From positions 16,673 through 28,993 of the forward strand of contig DHIV01000054.1 of assembly GCA_002403995.1 (NCBI GenBank): DNA of 12,321 bases, written 5' to 3'. The notes under the pieces are model-generated. The model ran no database searches. It saw nothing but the letters and a program-made list of their open reading frames with translations, and had not been told where the DNA came from. Source of the DNA: Gallionella sp. UBA4737 (GTDB taxonomy: Bacteria; Pseudomonadota; Gammaproteobacteria; Burkholderiales; Gallionellaceae). Each line of letters starts with the position of its first letter. Position 1 is the first letter of the stretch. The translations under genes and the position numbers were made by a program. This document shows, piece after piece, positions 7,378 through 12,321 of this stretch.

Positions 7378-8673
7378 TCAGGCGGCTTGCTTCTTGGCAT
7401 TGATCTTGGCAACTTCCTCATCCCAGCCATCGGTGCGGACATAAGGATTCATGCGCGGCGTGGATACCATATTCGGGTCCACCTCGATTTCAAGCGCATC
7501 GAGGAAATTGACCAGGCCGATACGCTCGATCATTTCGCCGGTACGTTCGTGCTCGAGTGCGTTTTCTGCAAAGAAGTCGATGATGCGCTGGCCGAGATCG
7601 ACCAGCTTCGCCATGTCTTCATCTGTTTCCAGCTTCATGAACGGAATGACCACCGTGCCCATCAGATCGCCGATCTTGAGAGTGCGCTTGCCGCCCACCA
7701 GAATCGTTGCTCCCTTGTCTTCCCCGGGAGCCAGCGCACCGGTCATCACGTTGATGCAGTGCATGCAGCGCACGCAATCCTGGTTATCGATCTCTATCGC
7801 ATGGGTGTCGCTGATCGCCACGCTGGAAATGTGTTCGCCTTTCTTGACCTTCTTGATCTCCTTGAGCTGGAAAGTCTTGGTCGGGCAACGCGCAACCACA
7901 TCATTCACCAATTCGTCCATGCCATGCTTGGCAAACCATTTCTTCGCCAGCGCTTCATCGGTACGGATATTGTCGCGCCAAGTGCCGATCACGGCCATGT
8001 CGGCACGTTGCACGGAGTTCATGCAATCATTCGGGCATCCTGAGAATTTGAATTTGAATTTATACGGCAGGGACGGACGATGTATGTCATCCAGAAAGGT
8101 GTTCAACACGGTGCGATGAGCCTTGGCTTCGTCGTAGCAGGATTGCTCACAGCGCGCCGCGCCGACGCAAGACATCGAAGTCCGCACAGCAGGACCGGCA
8201 CCGCCCAGATCGAAACCCAGTTCGTTGATTTCGTCGAAGGCCTTTTGCACATTATCCGTAGTCGCCCCTTGGAACATGATGTCTCCGGACTGGCCGTGGA
8301 ATGCGATCAGACCCGAGCCATGTTTTTCCCAGATATCGCACATGTCGCGCAGCACCTTGGTGTCATAGTGCATGCCGGCCGGCGGCATCACGCGCAACGT
8401 ATGAAATTCCGCGCAGTCCTTGTAGACAGGCTGGCCCTTTTCGTCCTTGAGTTCGGTAAAGCGCGGAATGATCCCGCCGCCATAGCCGAACACACCGACC
8501 GTGCCACCCTTCCAGTATCCCTTTTTGGTCCGGTACGAAGTCTCGAGCTGCCCAAGCAGGTCAACCACATAATCCTTGTTCTTCGCCAATTCTTTCAAGC
8601 CAGTCACAAAACTGGGCCATGGGCCATCCTCGAGTTGATCAAGGTTTGGGGTATCATGCATCTTCTTAGCCAT
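7378..8673 (-). CDS. dsrA: DsrA, alpha subunit of reverse-type dissimilatory sulfite reductase
   Basis: This 431-aa subunit holds the siroheme/[4Fe-4S] motif in two halves, C-X5-C at 169/175 and C-X3-C at 213/217. The ferredoxin domain has CVRCMHC at 300-306 with Cys263 (ARCPTKTF) as the likely fourth ligand. Together with dsrB directly downstream this is unambiguous. It is the first gene of the operon and is read away from the 348-bp control region. The start at 8673 has AAGGA about 8 nt ahead. The reverse (oxidative) direction is inferred from the accompanying dsrEFH and dsrL, which sulfate reducers with reductive DsrAB usually lack. Confidence 0.97.
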   Translation of the reverse strand: MAKKMHDTPNLDQLEDGPWPSFVTGLKELAKNKDYVVDLLGQLETSYRTKKGYWKGGTVGVFGYGGGIIPRFTELKDEKGQPVYKDCAEFHTLRVMPPAGMHYDTKVLRDMCDIWEKHGSGLIAFHGQSGDIMFQGATTDNVQKAFDEINELGFDLGGAGPAVRTSMSCVGAARCEQSCYDEAKAHRTVLNTFLDDIHRPSLPYKFKFKFSGCPNDCMNSVQRADMAVIGTWRDNIRTDEALAKKWFAKHGMDELVNDVVARCPTKTFQLKEIKKVKKGEHISSVAISDTHAIEIDNQDCVRCMHCINVMTGALAPGEDKGATILVGGKRTLKIGDLMGTVVIPFMKLETDEDMAKLVDLGQRIIDFFAENALEHERTGEMIERIGLVNFLDALEIEVDPNMVSTPRMNPYVRTDGWDEEVAKINAKKQAA

Positions 8674-9021
8674 AATAATTATCCTTTCAGTCGCATTGCC
8701 TGGAGATTACTGCTGGCAATCGATTAAATGACCCGGCAGAGACGGGAACGTGTAATCTGTACGGTCTGTGCCCCTTTCAAACTCAGGCCAGCCCATATTT
8801 CTCGGTGTATTAGGATACTACGATATATTACCTTTTGCATTCCATCACCCTTAGCGGCTATGTTCTATAACCCTTAAGGGTAGTGCTTCATCTTCCCCCG
8901 GTAGTATTTCAATATCAAGTGAATTAGCGATAGACTTAGGCTATCTATAAGGTCTCGTTCAGAATATCCTCGGGGTCGTTTCGATCTATCTGGCAATCTT
9001 TCAGGGCGAGGGGAAATCATA
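8674..9021. promoter_or_regulatory. Divergent control region between dsrA and the accessory operon
   Basis: This 348-bp non-coding stretch separates two operons read in opposite directions and must hold both promoters. It is visibly richer in A+T than the genes around it, for example near 8816-8832. I see no confident -35/-10 pair for either side. Visible elements are the palindrome at 8870-8881, a related half-site at 8847-8853, and inverted pairs ATTGCC/GGCAAT (8695-8700/8715-8720, in the dsrA leader) and GATAG/CTATC (8929-8933/8941-8945, on the accessory-operon side). The ribosome site for the plus-strand operon (GAGGGG at 9008-9013) ends it. Confidence 0.8.
8847..8881. promoter_or_regulatory. 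Candidate operator: ACCCTTAAGGGT palindrome plus upstream half-site
   Basis: A perfect 12-bp palindrome, ACCCTTAAGGGT, lies at 8870-8881, and a further ACCCTTA half-site at 8847-8853, 23 bp (about two helix turns) away on the same face. It sits in the middle of the divergent region, some 190 bp from dsrA and 140 bp from the plus-strand operon, a suitable position for a shared activator or repressor. The TACCC-type half-sites recall targets of NarL/LuxR-family response regulators, but no regulator gene is in the window, so the binding protein is unknown. Confidence 0.45.
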
Positions 9022-9246
9022 ATGGCACAAATCAGCGGATTAACAAAAATCAAGGTTCCTTTGGGCAGCCAGGAGATTGAATTGCAGCAGATAGATCACG
9101 TCGAAGGCGGAATGAGCTTATTGCGCATCCGTATACGCGAAGGCAAACGTTTTACGATTTTCGACATCGACCCGGCTACTGCCGAACTGTGGGCGTCCGC
9201 GATGCAACACTGGGCAAATTCCCAGAAAAAACTGACGAATGGCTGA
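9022..9246 (+). CDS. Small conserved-looking protein of unknown function, first gene of accessory operon
   Basis: This 74-aa protein has no cysteine, no signal peptide and no membrane span. It reads as a short beta-rich part (about residues 8-48, alternating hydrophobic residues with LLRIRIREGKRFTIFDI at 33-49) followed by one amphipathic helix (51-70, with Trp57 and Trp64). I do not recognise a family by name. A good GAGGGG site lies 8 nt ahead of the ATG. Its end overlaps the start of the Cas6-like gene by 8 bp, so the two are translationally coupled and probably act together, for example as partners or subunits. That link is inference from the overlap. Confidence 0.85.
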   Translation: MAQISGLTKIKVPLGSQEIELQQIDHVEGGMSLLRIRIREGKRFTIFDIDPATAELWASAMQHWANSQKKLTNG

Positions 9247-9850
9247 TAATACTCCAGAGATGATCGACATGGTGTTCGATCTTGATGGCGGCATGCTTCC
9301 CGCCGCTTATCCCTTTGCGCTATGGGGGGCATTGATATACCGTGTCCCGCAACTTGCCGAAGAAGAGTCTATCGGTGTTTTGCCATTGCGCGGAACAGGC
9401 AACAAGGAAGGCCTGCTCCTGCCCAGGCGCGCCAAGATGGTGATGCGCTTGCCGACTACACTCGCAGACTATGCTGCAGCACGCCTGGCAGGACAGCAGT
9501 TCGATATAGCCGGACGAACCGTACGCTTGGGGACTGCGAAAACGCGCCCCATTCACCCCTTCCCCACCATTCACTCGCATCTGGTAACGGGCACAAGCGA
9601 CGAAGTGCTTTTCGTGGAACATATCAATGCGCAGCTTGGCGAAATGAGGATCAAAGGCAAATTGATCTGCGGCAAAAGTCGCACCATCAGTGACGATAGC
9701 CAGTCTGTGCAGGGTTATAGCCTGGTTGTACATGATCTAAGACCGGAAGCATCGCTGCATTTGCAATTTGTCGGGTTGGGAGCAGGCCGACAATTTGGTT
9801 GCGGCATTTTCGTGCCCTCCAAAGTCATTTCCGGCTTGGGTGAAGATTGA
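9239..9850 (+). CDS. Stand-alone Cas6/Cmx6-like RNA-processing protein, probably catalytically altered
   Basis: This 203-aa protein matches, by my reading, the Cas6/Cmx6 type found with type I-MYXAN CRISPR systems: an opening D-hydrophobic-F-D-L-D-G with LP and ALWGAL (14-32), the GVLPLRG segment (46-52), HSHLVTG (112-118), a LICGKSRTI strand (142-150), and a C-terminal glycine-rich loop GLGAGRQFGCGIFVP (179-193), the hallmark RNA-binding loop of Cas6. Cas6 proteins cut precursor CRISPR RNA at repeat stem-loops. In the Cmx6 sequences I recall, a histidine follows the LP motif (LPxDH); here the residues are LPAAY, so the presumed catalytic His is Tyr24. No CRISPR array or other cas gene is in view. 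The neighbours are a coupled 74-aa protein and a DsrC paralogue, suggesting RNA binding in a sulfur-metabolism context. The start at 9239 is chosen for the overlap; Met8 is possible. Confidence 0.75.
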   Translation: MADNTPEMIDMVFDLDGGMLPAAYPFALWGALIYRVPQLAEEESIGVLPLRGTGNKEGLLLPRRAKMVMRLPTTLADYAAARLAGQQFDIAGRTVRLGTAKTRPIHPFPTIHSHLVTGTSDEVLFVEHINAQLGEMRIKGKLICGKSRTISDDSQSVQGYSLVVHDLRPEASLHLQFVGLGAGRQFGCGIFVPSKVISGLGED

Positions 9851-9873
9851 ATTTTTTATAACGGAGATCAGTC

Positions 9874-10203
9874 ATGGGATACATGGTTGCAGGTAACGAG
9901 CTTGAAACTGATGCAGATGGCTATTTGTTAGAGCCGAACTACAGCGATGAGGCGGTCAATGTCATTGCCGCAGCAGAAAGTATCGAGTTGACTCCCAGGC
10001 ATTGGGAGGTCATCAAATACATGCGCGATGAGTACCGCGAACATGGCCACACGCCTAACTTCCGCAATATGCTAAAAGGGGTCAATGAATTCTGGCCGGA
10101 GGCAGACAGCAAAGCCCTGTATGATTTGTTCCCGACCGGCCCGGCCAAACAAGGTGCAAAAGTCGCCGGCCTGCCGCAGCCTTATGGCAAGGGCGGCTAT
10201 TGA
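9874..10203 (+). CDS. DsrC/TusE-family paralogue lacking both redox cysteines
   Basis: This 109-aa protein aligns along its whole length with DsrC: the DADGYLLEPN start, ELTPRHWEVIKYMRDEY (39-55) and LYDLFPTGPAKQGAKVAGLP (82-101). The C-terminal arm is kept, but CysB is replaced (Gly94 in KQGAK instead of KQACK) and the tail ends GKGGY with no CysA. The protein contains no cysteine at all, so it cannot carry sulfur as DsrC does. Cysteine-poor members of this family have been discussed as regulatory sulfur-related proteins (RspA). It may compete with DsrC for a partner such as DsrAB or DsrEFH, or act as a sensor or regulator. A GGAG site precedes the ATG, and it follows the Cas6-like gene by 23 bp. 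Confidence 0.92.
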   Translation: MGYMVAGNELETDADGYLLEPNYSDEAVNVIAAAESIELTPRHWEVIKYMRDEYREHGHTPNFRNMLKGVNEFWPEADSKALYDLFPTGPAKQGAKVAGLPQPYGKGGY

Positions 10204-10205
10204 AA

Positions 10206-10445
10206 TGGGAACCTCTAAAAACCCACATTTCATCCCAACTGATGGGACTACTAGCCATTCCACTAAGTTGCCAAAAAACGGCAACCAAGTGGCTGGTTAT
10301 GCTGCGTTGCGGAAAAAATTTCTTGCTAACATATCCACTATATGCGGCGCGGTGAAGTGGCGTAAGCAGGCAATCCGCATAGAGGATTCTCGCAAATTTT
10401 TTCCGCGTCTTGCATTTGGGCGAACTCTGAATTTTTAAAGGCCCC
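10206..10445. repeat. MITE-like inverted-repeat element B, nested palindromes
   Basis: The 280-bp gap between the DsrC paralogue and the tandem TusA gene is mostly one structured element. Its ends are imperfect inverted repeats (GGGAACCTCTAAAAAC at 10207-10222 against CTTTAAAAATTCA-type sequence on the other strand near 10427-10445). Inside, GCGGAAAAAATTT (10309-10321) pairs perfectly with AAATTTTTTCCGC (10394-10406), and TATGCGG (10341-10347) with CCGCATA (10375-10381), so the whole can fold as a long stem. It shares the core words TATGCTGYGTTGC and CTAACATATC with element A at 11590-11732 but is longer. No coding sequence is evident; an open frame through it has no family support. A promoter or terminator for the downstream genes could lie in it. 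Confidence 0.75.
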
Positions 10446-10483
10446 CAAATGCCGGCAGTTCAAAACCTTACAGGACAACTGAC

Positions 10484-10969
10484 ATGAAAACTCAAGACCT
10501 GCATGCCAATGTAAAGCTGGATATGCGCGGCCTGACCTGCCCTGCACCGCTGCTCGGAGCCAAGCGTGTGGTCGATGACCTGAAAAAAGAGCAGATCTTG
10601 CTGCTGATCTCTGACTGCCCCGGCACCAAGGACGACCTTTTCTCATGGGCGGAACAGACCCATAACAAAGTATTAAAAACCGAAGCGATGCCGGACGGCG
10701 GCACCGGCTACTACGTGATGAAGGGCAAAGGAAAGTCGCACCAGGCGAATGTGATACTCGATATTCGCGGTGTGCATTGCCCGGGGCCTATCGTGGAAGC
10801 CAAAAAACTGTTAAACGGCATGAATTCCGGAGAGATCCTCAAGCTCGTCAGCAACTGTCCCGGCATACGTTCCGATATCGTTGGCTGGGCCGACACGACC
10901 GGGATAAAAATCATCAGCACTGTCGAGGCGAGCCCTGGCGAGTATGAATTCTTCCTGCAAAAGGGCTGA
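10484..10969 (+). CDS. Tandem two-domain TusA-family sulfur-carrier protein
   Basis: This 161-aa protein consists of two TusA (SirA-like) domains in a row, about residues 8-80 and 88-160. Each begins with the LDxRGxxCPxP signature: CPAP with Cys19 in the first and CPGP with Cys99 in the second. These cysteines carry persulfide in TusA. Each domain also has a second cysteine at an equivalent place, DCPG (Cys45) and NCPG (Cys125), where many TusA proteins have Asp-Pro-Gly. TusA in sulfur oxidisers delivers sulfane sulfur from rhodaneses to DsrEFH and DsrC, so this is a plausible donor for the neighbouring relay. An AGGA site lies about 8 nt before the ATG. Single-domain TusA is about 75-80 aa, so the length is exactly a doubled unit. 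Confidence 0.92.
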   Translation: MKTQDLHANVKLDMRGLTCPAPLLGAKRVVDDLKKEQILLLISDCPGTKDDLFSWAEQTHNKVLKTEAMPDGGTGYYVMKGKGKSHQANVILDIRGVHCPGPIVEAKKLLNGMNSGEILKLVSNCPGIRSDIVGWADTTGIKIISTVEASPGEYEFFLQKG

Positions 10970-10992
10970 CCGGAACTGCCGGCTCACCTGAC

Positions 10993-11589
10993 ATGCGCAT
11001 CAAAAGCCAATGGTTCAAAAGTGACCGCGAAAAAACCCCGCAAGAGATTGCAGGAGCAATGGCGTTTACCATCTGGCGTATCGCCGACAACGCGCTGAAG
11101 AATACCCGCAGGGCTAATTTCGAGATCGCCATCGGCCCGCAATACTTTTCATTTATCACCGAATTTCTGGTGTTCCTGATCCAGGTCGCAGACCGTATTG
11201 CCCATCGCCAATTATCCGCCGAAGCTCGTTTTGCATTTACCAGCACACTGGCCAATCGCGTGGCGGAAACCCTGGCGGAAAACCAAAGCCGGCTGATGGA
11301 TGACAGCATCACTGATCATAAGCAACTTTTCATCGACAAACTCAACCAGCGCGCTGGCGAATATGCCGACTTCAACTATGGGGTCGACGGTCCAGAATTC
11401 GCTTTCACCCGTTACCTCGCGTTCTGCATGCGCGAAGTCATGGACGAAAAAGATGTCGAATGGGTGATAGACCAGATGATGAGCATCGAAGCCCCGGAGG
11501 CCGTGGACATGGTGGAGAAGACCATGAAGAACCTGTTCGCAAAGGAACCCCCGCAGACACGCATCCGCAAGGTCACCAGCGGCGATTAA
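10993..11589 (+). CDS. Unknown helical protein in the accessory dsr operon
   Basis: This 198-aa soluble-looking protein is probably mostly alpha-helical, with one cysteine (Cys145) and no signal peptide. Visible blocks are TPQEIAGAMAFTIWRIADNALKN-type helix (15-37), IGPQYFSFITEFLVFLIQVADR (47-68, amphipathic and aromatic-rich), and an acidic C-terminal helix region (148-185) ending in a basic tail (RIRKVTSGD). I do not recognise the family. It starts 23 bp after the tandem TusA gene without a strong ribosome site, which suggests read-through in one operon. Its role in sulfur metabolism is suggested only by position. Confidence 0.85.
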   Translation: MRIKSQWFKSDREKTPQEIAGAMAFTIWRIADNALKNTRRANFEIAIGPQYFSFITEFLVFLIQVADRIAHRQLSAEARFAFTSTLANRVAETLAENQSRLMDDSITDHKQLFIDKLNQRAGEYADFNYGVDGPEFAFTRYLAFCMREVMDEKDVEWVIDQMMSIEAPEAVDMVEKTMKNLFAKEPPQTRIRKVTSGD

Positions 11590-11732
11590 AGGGCATCTCG
11601 AAAAACCCAATTTTTGTCGCTATGCTGTGTTGCTCACAAAAAATTACTCCTAACATATCAAATGTATGTGTCGTCGTAATTTTTGGCTCGCGCCTTGCCT
11701 AGCTTAAAAAATTGAGTTTTTCGAGACACCCT
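11590..11732. repeat. MITE-like inverted-repeat element A with 27-bp ends
   Basis: The ends at 11590-11616 and 11706-11732 are inverted repeats matching at about 23 of 27 positions (outer part AGGGYRTCTCGAAAAAC). The interior is about 90 bp with its own smaller inverted pair around CAAAAAATTAC (11637-11647) and GTAATTTTTGG (11676-11686). It shares the words TATGCTGYGTTGC and CTAACATATC with element B and fills almost the entire gap between the 198-aa gene and the dioxygenase gene. It carries no transposase, so if it is mobile it depends on one elsewhere. Its fold with flanking A/T runs could also end transcription in either direction. Confidence 0.85.
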
Positions 11733-11755
11733 AACCACATTGCGACAACCCAGAT

Positions 11756-12321
11756 ATGCAAAATCCATTCGACCTCGACAGCTCTGCTGCCTATCTGCGC
11801 TGGCGCGATCACAAGCTGGCGCGAGCCATCACCGATACCAGCGAGCTGATCGTCGAAATCAAGGATCCGTGCGCACTGACCAAAGCCGAACACGCTGCAC
11901 TCCTGGAACGTTGCCAACGCAGCAATATGGTGATTTACGCTACTCACGCCGAACATGCAGATGAAGAGATGGTGCGCCAGTTCGGGCTGCAATTCGGATT
12001 GGATAGTCTGGATGCAAATTGGCTGGCAGGCGAACAAGGCATCACACGCGTCACTGTGAGCGCTGAAGATGGGCTGCGGCAGGCTTATATCCCGTATACC
12101 GACCGCGCCATCAAATGGCATACCGACGGCTATTACAATCCGCCTGAACGGCAGGTGCGCAGCTTTGTATTGCATTGTGTGCACAGCGCCGGACAAGGCG
12201 GCGGGAATCGTCTGCTGGATCACGAGATCATTTATCAGATGTTGCGCGACAGCAATGTCGACTTCATCCGCGCACTTTCCAAGCCGGATGCGATGACGAT
12301 ACCGGAACGCACCGATGAACA
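11756..12321 (+). CDS. TauD/TfdA-like Fe(II)/2-oxoglutarate dioxygenase (partial, runs off right edge)
   Basis: The visible 188 residues include the metal-binding H-X-D motif as HTD at 122-124 in the context KWHTDGYYNPP, and a downstream GQGGGNRLLDHE segment (147-157), which together fit the TauD/TfdA family of non-heme iron, 2-oxoglutarate-dependent oxygenases. The distal histidine and the arginine that binds 2-oxoglutarate would lie beyond the window, so they cannot be checked. TauD releases sulfite from taurine; whether this homologue acts on a sulfonate is unknown. The ATG at 11756 is the only in-frame start after a stop at 11732-11734, and no clear ribosome site is seen. It follows element A by 23 bp. 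Confidence 0.8.
   Translation, partial: MQNPFDLDSSAAYLRWRDHKLARAITDTSELIVEIKDPCALTKAEHAALLERCQRSNMVIYATHAEHADEEMVRQFGLQFGLDSLDANWLAGEQGITRVTVSAEDGLRQAYIPYTDRAIKWHTDGYYNPPERQVRSFVLHCVHSAGQGGGNRLLDHEIIYQMLRDSNVDFIRALSKPDAMTIPERTDE

Noticed and set aside
8695..8720. Riboswitch or attenuator in the dsrA leader
   Set aside because: Only a 6-bp inverted pair with a 14-nt loop is visible, too weak to support a structured regulatory RNA.
10085..10438. Plus-strand open frame of 117 codons running through element B
   Set aside because: It starts inside the DsrC paralogue in another frame and translates the inverted-repeat element. Composition and context do not suggest a protein.
11699..12223. Minus-strand open frame opposite the dioxygenase
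   Set aside because: The plus-strand frame has the HTD motif and family resemblance. The minus-strand frame has no family features.
8674..12321. A CRISPR array to accompany the Cas6-like gene
   Set aside because: No set of regularly spaced direct repeats with unique spacers is seen on either strand. The repeats present are inverted-repeat elements, not arrays.

Overview
The window carries most of an oxidative dissimilatory sulfite reductase (dsr) locus. The gene order on the minus strand is dsrA-B-E-F-H-C-M-K-L-J, followed by what looks like the first codons of dsrO at the left edge. The presence of dsrEFH and dsrL together with this order is typical of sulfur-oxidising proteobacteria that run reverse-type DsrAB, and not of sulfate reducers. 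The protein sequences and the small inverted-repeat elements between genes suggest a betaproteobacterium, for example a Nitrosomonadales sulfur or iron oxidiser. That placement is inference; no ribosomal RNA or other taxonomic marker is present.

Layout. Positions 1-8673 (minus strand) hold one tightly packed operon. DsrE/DsrF/DsrH and DsrC pass sulfur to the cytoplasmic siroheme enzyme DsrAB. DsrL supplies the NAD(P)H/FAD/iron-sulfur link. DsrM, DsrK, DsrJ and the DsrO beyond the edge form the membrane complex that is thought to reoxidise DsrC trisulfide and pass electrons to the quinone pool. The operon is interrupted once, between dsrK and dsrL, by a small inverted-repeat element containing a double hairpin. 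Positions 8674-9021 are a divergent control region with a 12-bp perfect palindrome and an extra half-site.

Positions 9022 to the right edge (plus strand) hold a divergent accessory operon: a 74-aa unknown protein, a stand-alone protein of the Cas6/Cmx6 CRISPR RNA-endonuclease type, a DsrC paralogue that has lost both redox cysteines, a tandem two-domain TusA protein, a 198-aa unknown helical protein, and a TauD/TfdA-like Fe(II)/2-oxoglutarate dioxygenase cut by the window end. Two related MITE-like inverted-repeat elements (about 240 and 143 bp) sit between these genes.

The most unusual content is this accessory operon. A Cas6-like protein with no CRISPR array or other cas gene in view, and with an apparently substituted catalytic histidine, is co-transcribed with sulfur-relay-type proteins. 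This suggests an RNA-binding or regulatory function attached to the sulfur-oxidation machinery. That role is inference.
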